A stretch of 64,000 nt of DNA from the NCBI GenBank assembly GCA_015680905.1, contig CM027384.1, positions 74,061,501-74,125,500 of the forward strand, given 5' to 3'. Below are positions 13,201 to 24,077 of the stretch, in pieces. The translations under genes and the position numbers were made by a program. How positions within the stretch are numbered: the stretch's first letter is position 1; every line of letters begins with the position of its first letter. Below the pieces are notes generated by a model. It was not told the origin of the DNA, ran no database searches, and saw only the letters and a list, made by a program, of their open reading frames with translations. Source of the DNA: Coptis chinensis (taxonomy: Eukaryota > Streptophyta > Magnoliopsida > Ranunculales > Ranunculaceae).

Positions 13201-16200
13201 CACCTTGCACGAAGCACTTCCAACACCTTAAAAGATCCGATAATAGGGGACCGCAGTAAGTGCTAAACTCAAACTATATTTATGATACATTGTCATCATC
13301 CGAAGTTAAATATTGGGATGTTTTTCAAGAAAAATGAAACGGGACTCGGATATAAAGAGAAAGAATGGAAGAGTTCTATACTTGATTGGATCAATGCTTC
13401 GCGTGGCACACGCTTTACAAAGTGTAAACATCACGAATGCAAAGACAAAAGTCGAGAGTAATTCCATGGGCAAGCAAAGCCACTCAATGGCAGCTATGTT
13501 GCGTAAGAAAGGGCGAAAGCAAAACAGTCAAGAAGATATAGATTCCTCTTCACGAACCGCTTCTCTTGACCAAAGCCTCGATTGTAGCCACCCCAAAGAA
13601 TTGATTCTCTAAAGAGATGGATGACAATTGATTTACGGATGCTAACAATGCTAACAAATTCCCCGGAAGAAGCCATGTAATATTTCTGCATTCACAAAGA
13701 AACAGTTGAAAAGACTACATATACTATTTTTACTAATTAATAGATTGCTTTCACCTTGACATTTTACTAACAAAACAACAAATCCGTAAAAAAAAAATAT
13801 GGTAGAAACAAAGCATGAACATAATCAAGTCACAACATTGCTCAACTCCAAGTCTCCAACATTCAAAGTTTTAAATTGTGTCAAGTGGGATGCTGATACA
13901 AAGGGAAGCGTGATTTTGAATTTTCTATATCTTTCATCTTAAAAGGATTAACGGCTACTTAACTATTTAATTACCTACATCCACAAGCAAGCAATGGCCA
14001 TGTAACGCATTCTCATACACCTCAATAATAACTCATTTCTCCAATTCAAACAATAATGGAAAAATATAAATAAACCAAAATATATAATCAGGAATTTTAA
14101 AATAAACAAATAAATTTCAAAACAAAGAGATATGATAGATGAATTGATAGTGCCTTGTTCACAAACAATGAGTTAGGAAGGTCTTGACCACTTGTAGGAT
14201 TTCTTGATCATATCATGTATTAAGAAAAACCTTAATGGTGTAGAGGGCGATCTAAAACTCACAACCAAGATAGAATACCTATGGGGAAAATTGCCAAGAG
14301 TAAACAACTTGCTAAATAATAAGCTAGCAATCAATCGTGCGGTGCTTGCACAAATGTTTGTTTTTGAAGGAAAGTTATGAATTAATAGAAACTAAACACA
14401 CCTTTTAAATTGAGATTCTCGACATGGTCCTCTCTGAAGAAATTCACGTGTAACACCCAAATGAGGAAATTTGAATAAAATAAAATACATCTAATTATAA
14501 GATAATCTAACTCATATAACAACAAAGGCGAATAATACTTCATTTTTTTCTTTATGTGTATCCAAATCCTGCAATACCAAAATGTTTATGGTAGTTGAGG
14601 CACTTTTCTTTGGGGCAATCGTTGTTTGCAACTCATGTTATTCCATAAGAGGAAATCCATAAAGAATCTAACCAAAACAATGTTGTCAACTCAAGCATGT
14701 AAGTCACAAAAAGGAATAGCTACACATAGCCTTATTAAGTTTTATGTTTTCTACCAATGAGCAAAACTACCAAAGGAAAATTCAATGAGCAAAAGTATTA
14801 CAATCTTACATGAAGCATTTGCTTCAGAAGCTTTTTCATTGGGCACAGATCTTACTACTTTCAGACGCAGAATATATAACTCTTGAACCTCCGAAAAAGC
14901 TCCATTCATTTATCTTATCACAATGCTCATCATTGCCACTCTTTGACCGAAAACTGCAACTCCCCGAACCTCAAAGATTAGAAATGGATCTCTGTTCTTG
15001 CCAAAGAGTAAAATCAGCCGGCATAGCCTTCCACGATTGACCAACCTACATATAGAACCTTTTTACTATAATAACCATAAGGCCATACACTGAAGTACTA
15101 ACATGTATTTCAAGAAACAACAAGCATGACTTCACTTAACTATCATGCTCATGTAAAATTAAATAAAATACAATGGAATAAAAAGCAAATAAAAAAGATA
15201 GCTTCATGAATTATGAACTCATCTATATAATACGTAAAATGTCAAAGTTGACATGGTTCAATTGTTCGCCTCAGATAAGTCATGAATTTTTTATCAACAA
15301 AGAAGCCGGCGCAATTTTAAAACATATTTGAAGGATGGTCAAGCACTTAATGATAATGCTATTTTGGGGCATAATTTGCTATAATACTGCATGAAACGCA
15401 AAGACAGACCATACGCTCGAAATCTATAACTTGCTATGATCTATCACAAAGTATATACACAATTTTTTTTTTCTTTTTTCTTTAAACAAATGTTACTTCC
15501 ATTTCAATGAACTATTAGTGTGCAGATCAGAATGGCATGGTATCAATGAACTATTAGTGTACACACAAATCCAAGCAATACTTCGACTAAACCACATCGT
15601 TTGGTTCAATGCTATTACCTTTAATATCACGATAATCTCGACTAACATATTTGTCTATATGACTAAACACTACACAAATGAATATCAAGACAATCGAGCA
15701 AACAATGTGCTTGAAATCGAGATAGGATTTTATTTGTTTCGATTATCCCTTGTAGCTTCACAAACGGCGACCAAATTGCATAATATATATTGCATCCACA
15801 AATGACAAAAAATAATATATGAAAATTAACTGATTTTAAATCAATAATTCTAAAAAACCATGCAGATAACATTGTCAATCTAAACTTCAGAAAATAGATA
15901 AACCTTGATTCTTCTGTAGGCTATGGATTAACCTTCATCCTTACATCCCTCTGAGAAAGATCGTAGAAACTGATCAAGATTTGTAGACTATAAATATATA
16001 TCAAATTAAAAAGAAAAATAGATTCCATACATACATTTAATCTAGCTGCAGAGCACTCTGATGCGAAATATTTCCAACTTGATATTCGTATGGTTGCATC
16101 TTCATGACCTGATATAACCATTTTAATAAATTGAATGTAAAATAAGTTAGTTAATCAAATGAAAAAAGGTGCTCTCATTGCAAAGGCGAATGAGCAGTCA

Positions 16201-16830
16201 TTGAGTGTTTTAAGGTTCCAAAGTAAGGTGCTGCTATCACTCACGAAATATTGAAAAAAGTAGGAAAGCAAGGGGATCTTACCTTTGTTTCCCAATAGTG
16301 ACTTGGTTCTCACCAAAGTTAAATCAGGGAGTTGTAGGCTTGCTTGAATCTCCACTTTTAGAGACTCTTAAGTCCATAGTTGAAACCGACAAATTCACTG
16401 TACAAATTCTACTTTGGAGGACCTGGTCGCAACCCGTCATGCCCATGAGACAGTGCCGACTTATACAACCATATACACTCGAACCCAAATGAGTGTGTAG
16501 TTTTAGTTTTCAATCACGTTTAATCAGTTGGAAATTCTATGCCCATGTGAGATGGAGTTAGATTGAATAAAAGCAAGTTCCAAAAGAAGTTATTGTTTTC
16601 CTTGCGTCGTATCTCGTATTTGTGCGGCATCTCTTTCTTCCTTTATAAGGTTTAGATCCATTAACTTTGCAATCCAGGCAAATGCTTTTGCTATCTTCTC
16701 TTGTTCATTTGGGCTTTTCTACTAATGAGAGGACCTCAATGAAATCTGTTGGTAAGTGACATCATGTATGTGCCAACTGTTCATCCATCAAATAATCCAT
16801 AAACCCCTTAACCGCATTTCGAATGAGTCG
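7289..16830. other. Helitron interior, unidentified
   Basis: Nearly 10 kb of AT-rich sequence with only short open frames (up to 137 codons) on both strands. None matches a family I recognise and no Rep, helicase or RPA-like motif was found. Fragments of captured genes may be present but are too short or decayed to name. One notable local repeat is at 10478-10561. Confidence 0.45.
10478..10561 (+). repeat. 21-bp tandem repeat, four units
   Basis: Four consecutive 21-base units of the form CCTTYCAGCCTCCTGRGCACA. The period is a multiple of three, and the plus-strand frame reads as a seven-residue repeat (T/P-F-Q-P-P-x-H) in a frame of 89 codons starting at 10417. It may be a fragment of a proline/glutamine-rich coding repeat, but no parent gene is recognised. 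Confidence 0.7.
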
Positions 16831-16833
16831 AAA

Positions 16834-17330
16834 TTAACGTTTAAAAGTCAAATGTAGAACCTGAATAGCAAATGAAATCCCGTGACGGGACCTTCTTCCT
16901 AAGCCAAAAGGTATGAATTCAAAATGTTGACCTCTTACGCCTACATCCATGTGACTCGTGATAAATCTCTCCAACTTCGAAACTCTAAAGGATCCGACCA
17001 CACTTGTGGGTCTCGCGGTAGCTTCCAAAGGTTAACTATCACAGTTGTGCCTAACGGGATTATGTAACCATCGCACCTATTGTGGCAGTCTTCCATGGAC
17101 TCATGAGGAGGTAATCGACATTTAAACAGGGGTATAACCTTAAAGTTTCCTTCACAATGGCTTGAAGATAAAAGCGGTTTATGAATATCCGATTCGTTAA
17201 CATGTCTTCCTTTGCCAACGTGAGCATCCAACTCATCCTTAGCCTTTCTTAGCACATGGCAATTATTCAACAAAGAAAGATAGGACCAAAGTTAGGGTGA
17301 TCATGGTTGTGTCCGTACCACTTAGAACCA
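16834..17330 (-). pseudogene. CYP82-like cytochrome P450 fragment inside the Helitron
   Basis: Minus-strand pieces in different frames show, in order, the I-helix oxygen-binding motif GTDTT (17305-17319), LLNNCHVLRKAKDELDAHVG, a K-helix KETLRLYP in a shifted frame, HESMEDC, then IVNLWKLPRDPQVWSDPLEF. The heme region RGQHFEFIPFGLGRR follows. This order and wording fit the C-terminal half of the CYP82 family. The sequence is broken: the frame shifts several times and the heme-ligand cysteine region reads GRRSRHG instead of GRRSCPG, so no active enzyme can be made. The N-terminal half is absent. It lies near the 5' end of the minus-strand Helitron, so capture by that element is the simplest explanation. 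Family assignment is from motif wording, not a search. Confidence 0.82.
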
Positions 17331-18389
17331 TATAGCCTAAAAAAAATCTGAAACCCATCAAGTAAACCTGAATATTCCATAACGAGAAAATATCCGTAGA
17401 ACTTAATTTCTTGTCGCATTACTAAGATAAGAAAGCAAATTAACAATAATGCTAATAAGAAACTTTTAAATGATTTTTGTTGTTTGCTTGCGGTTACCAA
17501 ACTTAAATTTCTACATAACAACATTGTATCGAAATTGAATGATCATGATATTGACTTTTTAATCAATCGTAATTCCATCTGCAAAACTTAAGTAAATATG
17601 TCCAAAATTGTCTAGTTTAGTAATGCTTACCCGCACGTAGCCTTGATGATGGTATCGTGGGTCGTAGCCGAGGAACTCCATACCTTCTAAACCGAAATCA
17701 TCACATCAATAAAAAAATCTTCATGATCCCCAAAGATCTGCGAGAAAGTTTTCTCTGTAGATGCTCCCGCACTAACCGAACACAGAGTCGAGATCTCTAC
17801 CGGTTTTGATTTCATGGCTCCCTTGTACCCTCCATAATTAATCCATCAAGAAATGGAAATGCTTCCATGGCGCCAGACCACCCAAAAAGATAAAGACATT
17901 GACTCGGTTTTCGAACCACGGCGATCTCATTGACTCGGTACTTTATTAGATAAAATAGAAACGCTGATCAAAATCGACAACTTAGGATAATCAAAATATT
18001 TATTGCCAAGAAACCCAACAGGAACAGTTTCAAGGGTATTAATGATAGAAATGAGAGGAAGTTGGAAGAACTTCGGATTAATGATAGTTAAGTGGGTATT
18101 AATGGTAATTGAAGTGGGTATTAATGGTAGTTAAGTGGCAAAACCGCATACATGTCAATATATAGGCGCGGATTTGGTTTTTGCCCTTAATTTACATAAA
18201 ACTCCTTTGTCCAGGTGTGTTGTAATGGAAGGGTATTAATGGAAATACAAAATTAAATGACTAAAATAGTCCTTTTAAAGACATTGAATAATATTTTTTT
18301 TGTATTAAATTAGGGGTATTAGGCGGTAGAAAACAGGCTGGTCTAATTTAAAAGGCCAGGTTAATTATGGTGTATTTTACTAATAGAGA

Positions 18390-18831
18390 TATTCTCATGT
18401 ATACGTTTTATTAGTTAATATATACAGTATATTAATTAATTCATAGTATACGTGCGTGTAGTCATTGACATTATTATTAATATTTATAATATACATGTTC
18501 AATGTAATGTTACAAAACATGCATGTAATAACATATATTCACTATTATACTACCCCTATATATTTAATAGACTTTTACACCTAAAAAACAAACAAACTAT
18601 ATATTATAATGTTTGGGTTTGCATTTATTTAGTGTTATATAATACTAAATTTTAAATATCAAAATCATAATAATCGGTTCTGGTTTCGGTTCGGGTACCC
18701 ACCATTTTTTACTATTCCATTCTAATGGGTTCGGTTCTTTATCGGTTCGGTTATTGAAGACCCACTTAATATTTTAAGACCCATAACTGCTATAAACGGT
18801 TTCGGGTAATCGGATACCCATGCACACCCCT
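18390..18831. mobile_element. Right arm of the split TIR element
   Basis: AT-rich sequence followed by CGGTTC-rich subterminal motifs and the end ACCCATGCACACCCC, the imperfect inverted partner of the left arm at 6614. The Helitron ends exactly at 18389, so the two arms become adjacent if the Helitron is taken away. Superfamily (hAT-like) is inferred from the subterminal style only. Confidence 0.58.
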
Positions 18832-18841
18832 CTATATATAT

Positions 18842-19338
18842 ACATGCATGGCTAACTTGCTAGCACTCTTTCATTCCATTCTCCTTCGACACCTAACTTG
18901 CTAGCACTTTTTCATTCCATTCTCTTTCGACACCTTTGGCATTTTGGCAAGAGATGATTGTATAAAGTGATGGCCTGGATAGCAATATATATAATGTGAT
19001 CAATGACTATGGTCTATGGGAATCCGTTTGTTTTTTTGAGGATTAGTTGCTATTCAAAATGGGGTGCAATTTGTTGCGGGTGATTGTCCCCTACTAGTCC
19101 TCTACTACCTTTGTATACTCTCTCTCTATATATAGGTACAATCATCGCCCGCAACAAATTGCACCCCATTTTGAATAGCAACTAATCCTCAAAAAAAACC
19201 GATTCCCATAGACCATAGTCATCACATTATATATATTGCTATCCAGGCCATCACTTTATACAATCATCTCTTGCTAAAATGCCAAAGGTGTTGAAGGAGA
19301 ATGGAATGAAAGAGTGCTAGAAAGTTAGCCATGCATGT
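18842..19338. repeat. Long fold-back hairpin, arms of 200-246 bp
   Basis: The left arm (18842-19087) and the right arm (19138-19338) are near-perfect reverse complements around a 50-base loop. Both ends carry CATGCATGGCTAAC or its complement. The left arm has an extra 41-base tandem duplication (18894-18934) that has no partner on the right. Transcription of either strand would give a long double-stranded RNA. It could be a fold-back MITE or an inverted duplication able to feed small-RNA pathways. No flanking target duplication was identified. Confidence 0.85.
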
Positions 19339-19766
19339 TCTCTCATTTAATTTCACCTTCGCTAAACGCTAGCTGCTACGCATAGCTCAAGAATTACAAT
19401 AATAATAACAATTTATTCTTCACCTTTGCTAGTTGCTACAATGCTATTATTATTATTATCGTCTTCCAGTATTTTTGTTTCTTTCTTTTTTTTTGTTGTT
19501 GGTAAAAACATAGCACTTTATTATTTTAGAGCTGCTGGCGCACTTGCTCAATGTAGGATTGTACAAGAATTTACATCATATTAGATATGCCACTCAAGAA
19601 GAGTAGACTTGGATGGAGTTGGATTATTAGTGTAAAAAAATTGTAGGCCTTCACTTCTGATGGTTCTATACGTGGTCTGATCGATTTGTAGTTGGATTAG
19701 TACAGTATTCACTGCATGCATTCTGACTTTCATTTTTCTCAATCTAGCAGAGTACGGTTCATTTAT
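19339..19766. other. Unassigned spacer
   Basis: AT-rich sequence with short TTA/ATA repeats near 19395-19460. Nothing coding or mobile could be supported. Confidence 0.4.
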
Positions 19767-21122
19767 GGGAAAAAAAAAATGCATGGATGGGTAACGAACT
19801 ATACCCGAAATCAAACATTGGGGTTTAAACTTTTTTTTAGCAAGTTTGGGTATCCATGTATACCATGTTTTGCAACGTTTGGTTCTGTTTCACTTCTGTC
19901 CATTTATTTCATATGTGTCACGCTTTTCTTCTTTTTCTCTAATTATTTTTCCTATGTGGCAAATGGTGGTATATAGTACATCTGTTGTAAGATTAATTAG
20001 GCAACTCCCCATGCACGAATCACTTGCTCTATACTTAAGTTATGAGACACGTGGGGACATCACATCGACTAGTGGAAATGATCAGACGGTTATGACTAAA
20101 TTAAAAATAGGACGAGAGCATTATCTGGTCATGTCATCTTCTTCCAAATCTCAAAAGCATACTGACTGACAGATCTGAGAATATGTAAGATCGTTTGCTT
20201 CATCTGATTTCCTATAACTTCCCACCCCTGGCATATAAGTATATAACCAACAAAAGCAACACACCCTTTCTCTGAGACTGGAGTTTTCGAGGTCTCTTCT
20301 TGCAGAGGAAGGCTCAAGGCACCACTATCACATACCAGAGGAGTAAGTGAATCAGAATCCTATTTTTGGTCTTGGTTATGTTTGCGAGGTCTCTTTTCTA
20401 TCTTCTGTTCTAGTTGTTGGAGAACCCCAGTTTTTACAAATGTGAATCTTTGTTCCAATGCCTCTATAGTGCGTGTCTTTTGGTCACTAGTCATGGTAAT
20501 TAAAAACTCCAGATAAAGCTTCGGGGCTTTCCTTATAGCTCACTTCTGTAAGTGGGAAGAATTTTAAAAAGTTTGAATCTTTCATGGACAATGTAACACG
20601 TGCCAAATTCCTAACTAAATAAAATAATGATGCTCAAAGAGCTATAAGTCAAATTAGCTCAAAATTTAACAACCCATGTCTAAATTAATGTCGGAAAATA
20701 TTGTTTTTACGATTATTGGAGCCACTAACTTCTGAGTCAATATACTTAGCTATGAAACACAGTATTGCAATTAATATTCATGGTGTGATATTAATCATAT
20801 TGAAATGCAAATAGAAAGGAACAAGCATAAGATGAAGAAGAAAAATGATAGTTGGAGAAGATGATAGTTATTTATGTTTTGTGTTGGCATACCATGTGGC
20901 AAGATTTAGATGGCCACATTGGAAAATAAGGGCCACGTAATTAGAGAAAAAGAAAAAAAAAAAACGTGACACGTATGAAATAAATGGACGGAAGTGAAAC
21001 AGAACTAAACGTTGCAAAACGTGGTATACATGGATACCCAAACTTGCTCAAAAAATAAATAATAACCCCATTGTTTGATTTCAGGTATAGTTTGTTACCC
21101 ATCCATGCATTTTTTTTTTTTT
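19767..21122. mobile_element. Element with about 190-bp terminal inverted repeats
   Basis: The left repeat (about 19767-19963) and the right repeat (about 20932-21122) are inverted copies. Both contain TGCATGGATGGGTAAC, GGTATCCATGTATACCA-like sequence and ATGAAATAAATGGAC or complements. They begin and end in A or T runs. The centre (about 970 bp) has no transposase. It contains a promoter-like stretch near 20230-20345 with TATAAGTATATAA and a CT-rich leader, which could be captured host sequence. Long inverted repeats without transposase fit a non-autonomous Mutator-like element, but no 9-bp target duplication could be read, so the superfamily is open. Confidence 0.65.
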
Positions 21123-21506
21123 GAATCGCAATTAGGGTCAAATTAAAGAAGTTGAAAATTTGAGTGTGAATACCTCAAGTAGGTATAAGAAAATTGAACA
21201 AATTGACAACATATATATTATACAAATTGAACAAGCTCATGAAGACTATTTTAAACACAAAGTTGGAACATAATCAATGATACAAATCTAGCCCCTAATG
21301 TTGGCTTTAACAAGTCAATGGTGATAGAAAACTACAAACACTTCTCCAATTAAGCATGGAGATGACCACCGTAAAGTTCGAACTTTGACATATGTAAGTA
21401 TCAATGCTTGTGATCTAAACCATGTTTCTTCAAAATACTTAAATACTTTTTTCAATGGATTTTGCATTTTCAATCCACGAAATTCATGCATTGATCAATA
21501 TATAAT

Positions 21507-21507
<1 letters not shown>
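21123..21507. other. Unassigned spacer
   Basis: AT-rich sequence between two mobile elements. No gene or structured repeat was recognised. Confidence 0.4.

Positions 21508-21543
<36 letters not shown>
21508..21543. repeat. (GT)n(TA)n microsatellite
   Basis: About eight GT units run into about ten TA units, immediately left of the fold-back MITE cluster. Confidence 0.9.
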
Positions 21544-21549
21544 GCATAC

Positions 21550-21951
21550 AAAAATTCTCTAAAAAGTAGCTACTTAAGTTAACTTAAAATAAGTACGTAC
21601 GTAAAACTTCACCTACAAAATGAATTAAAACCTAATTTTTTGTGGTTATCACTCACCATAATGATTATCTTCCCAAAATTTCAGCTCATTTGGAAACCTC
21701 TAACATAGATAAATTGTTGTCATCTTTAAAAAGAAATCTAACAATCCAGAAATGTTGAATTTTTGTAATTGTTTTTTGCCAATGTTAGAGGTTTCCAAAT
21801 GAGCTGAAATTTTGTAGAGATGATCTTAATATTGAGTATATCATATCCACAAAAAAAAAAAAAAAAAAGGTTTAAATTCATTTTGTATGTAAAGTTTTAC
21901 TTACGTATTTATTTTAAAATTAACTTAAGTAGCTACTTTTAAGAGAAGGAC
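21550..21951. mobile_element. Fold-back MITE, copy 1
   Basis: About 400 bp that pairs with itself almost end to end. The left end TTCTCTAAAAAGTAGCTACTTA is matched by TAAGTAGCTACTTTTAAGAGAA on the right. Inner segments such as CATTTGGAAACCTCTAACAT and ATGTTAGAGGTTTCCAAATG also pair. A run of 18 A interrupts the right arm. No coding capacity. The target duplication is not clear because the flanks are TA-rich. Confidence 0.8.
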
Positions 21952-22560
21952 TGTATATATATATATACAGCCCGACTCCTAAAAGGACCTTAAATAATGA
22001 CTTTAAATAAGTACCAAATCTAAAACACCCATAACTTCACCTACAAAATGATTTAAAACCTAATCTTTTGTACATATGATCTACTAACCATAAAAAACAT
22101 CTCTACAAAAATTTAACTCGTTTGATATCCTCTAACTTAGATAAAAATTGTTGTCCACTTTTGAAAAAATATATAATAGTCTAGAGAATATCTAGTTTTT
22201 GCAATCATCTTTTGCCAATGTTAAAAATTGTCAAACAAGTTGAATTTTTGTAAAGATGTTCTTTATAGTTAGTAGAATTGAATTAAGGGCTGATTTTTTG
22301 TAGATATGATCTCTCCACCATGGAGAACATGCTCACAAAAATTCAACTCATTCAAATAAGTCTAACATTATAACATATAATATATATATATTTGGAGATA
22401 GAGTCATTATCTAAGAAAATCATGGACTTAAAAATTGAATTAAGGGCTGATTTTTTGTAATATGATCTCTCCACAAAATACATGCTCACAAAAAAATCAA
22501 AATTTCATCTAACAAAAAGGGATGAATCTATCCATAATTTGTTTCATCTGGAATTATCCA
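21952..22560. repeat. Diverged relatives of the fold-back MITE
   Basis: At least two further partial copies of the same pattern (ACTTCACCTACAAAATG, then ATCTCTACAAAAATTTAACTC, and the paired GTTAAAAATTGTCAAAC stretch) lie head to tail. A duplicated 60-base segment containing GAATTAAGGGCTGATTTTTTG occurs at about 22272 and 22436. They look like older insertions or internal rearrangements of the same family. Confidence 0.55.
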
Positions 22561-23006
22561 TATATGATATACTCACCATAATGATCATCTCCACAAAATT
22601 TGAGCTTATTTGGAAACCTCTTATATTTGTAAAAAGTAATTACAAAAATTTGACATTTCTGGACCGTTAAATTTCTTTTTGAAAATGACAACAATTTTAA
22701 TCTATGTTAGAGGTTTCCAGATAAACAAAAATTTTGTGGAGATGATCTTTATGGTGAGTATTTCATAACCACAAAAAATTAGATTTGAATTCATTTTCTA
22801 GGTAAAATTTTACTTACGTACTTAGTTTAAGTTAACTTTAGTAGATACTTTTTTTTGCAGGTGTCGAGTAGCAAAGTCGGTAAAACCTTTGAGTGATGAT
22901 ATCAAAGGTCTGGGGCTCGAACCCCGCCAGCATCAAAGAGTTACTGATCTCATTTGAAACAGACTTACCAATAAAAAAAAAAGTAGCTACTTTTTAGAGA
23001 ATGACT
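22561..23006. mobile_element. Fold-back MITE copy interrupted by a SINE
   Basis: Another copy of the fold-back family, with ATCATCTCCACAAAATTTGAG on the left and the inverted partner ATTTTGTGGAGATGATC on the right. The right terminal sequence TAGCTACTTTTTAGAGAA ends at about 23003. The SINE at 22855-22981 sits in its right arm, so the SINE is the younger insertion. Confidence 0.7.
22855..22981 (+). repeat. tRNA-derived SINE, copy 2
   Basis: It contains an exact pol III A-box consensus, TAGCAAAGTCGG (22869-22880), and a B-box, GGCTCGAACCC (22914-22924), and ends in AATAAAAAAAAAA. It is flanked by an imperfect target duplication, AGTAGATACTTTTT on the left and AGTAGCTACTTTTT on the right. It is the best-preserved member of the three-copy family in this window and gives the internal promoter most clearly. 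Confidence 0.88.
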
Positions 23007-23859
23007 ATTACATGTATATTGTTGTTTTTGGAAACTATATATTTCTTTTTTCTTTTCTTTTTTTTTTTTTTTTTAATTGAATTTTATTGATAATTAGTAA
23101 CAAAAGGCAACGAATGCAAGTAGAAAAGAAGAAGCGTTGCGAGGGAGCTCCTCACACACAAGGAAAAAAACAAGAAGACAAAACACCATCAAAACATTGT
23201 GGTCAAGGTCGGTCTTGTGTTTCAAAGGGCCCAATGCAAAGTCTGAAAAATTGGACTTTTGTTTCCTTTTTCTTTTCCTGTGAACATGCTTTTGTCTAGG
23301 CTTGTAACACTATAGTGGGCTTTTAAGAGCATTCACGGGGCCTTTTTTTTTGTTTATATTGGGAGCCCTATGCAAAGCCTTAGACAGCATATGCTTAGGG
23401 CCGGCCTTGATTGTGGTGGCCATATATTAGAACTAGACTTTGGAGTTGCATTGCTTGACATGCAATAATCCATCTTAATTAATTATTTGTGGTGGCCAAA
23501 GTTGACTAACATTTGGAAAGATATGATCCACTTGAATCCAAATTGGTTTTGAGATAAAAAATTGTATTATAAATTAAGCTAGCTACTTAAGTTTCTTGGC
23601 TTGATTTAAAGATCACAATGTACACCCATACCTGTCTATTCTTAAAAAATGTAAAATAAAACAATCTACTTAAGTTGAATATATAACTAATAATTAAGAA
23701 ATAGGATGCTCCTGTTTTCTCACTTAAATCAAATTTTTTTACATTAATCATGCTACTTAACTTTCATGTTTACGAAGTCAGATGTATGGTTATATTATAG
23801 AAATTAAAGTAAATGGACAATATAGATGCATTATGCTAATAAAAAACCATGACATGGCA
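23007..23859. other. Unassigned region with diverged repeat remnants
   Basis: A T-rich tract at 23041-23075 is followed by sequence with two loosely repeated GGCCC...ATGCAAAG motifs (about 23228 and 23365), typical of decayed transposon ends. No coding region is supported; the 70-codon frame at 23087 has no recognisable domain. Confidence 0.4.
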
Positions 23860-23995
23860 AGTGCCAACTAGCGAAGTTGGTAAAACCTTTCATTGATGAT
23901 ACCATATAAAGGTCTGCGGATCGAACCCCACTACTGCGTATCAATGAGTTGCTAATCTCATTTAAAACAAGCTTGTCAATCAATAAAAAAAAAAG
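23860..23995 (+). repeat. tRNA-derived SINE, copy 3
   Basis: It has an A-box TAGCGAAGTTGG (23869-23880), a B-box GGATCGAACCCC (starting about 23918) and a terminal AATAAAAAAAAAA. It matches the other two copies along its length but is more diverged, and no convincing target duplication was found. It is probably the oldest of the three. Confidence 0.82.
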
Positions 23996-24077
23996 GTAAC
24001 TTCCTGATTCATTTTACATACACTCAACTCAAATATTTTACACACAACACTCTCAATGTCACAATCAAAATAAGGCA

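Larger units (their letters stand above)
7259..18389 (-). mobile_element. 11.1-kb Helitron carrying host gene fragments
   Basis: Read on the minus strand, the element begins TCTCTATTAG at 18389 and ends CTAG at 7259. A GC-rich hairpin (CGCGTGC, loop ACA, GCACGTG) lies seven bases before the CTAG. The flanking bases are A on the 5' side and T on the 3' side, as expected for Helitron insertion between A and T. The first 200 bases resemble another 5' end at about 60030-60243. No Rep/helicase frame is recognisable inside, so it is non-autonomous. It carries a CYP82-like P450 fragment (16834-17330) and other short frames I cannot identify. Ends are seen in sequence; that both ends belong to one element is inferred. 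Confidence 0.75.

Noticed and set aside
16155-16355. Minus-strand frames at 15.9-16.4 kb that might be a captured gene
   Set aside because: No recognisable motif; a weak GHEDATIRI phrase alone does not justify calling a WD-repeat fragment.
18842-19338. Calling the long hairpin a microRNA gene
   Set aside because: The stem is far longer and more perfect than established miRNA precursors and there is no expression evidence; kept as a fold-back repeat.
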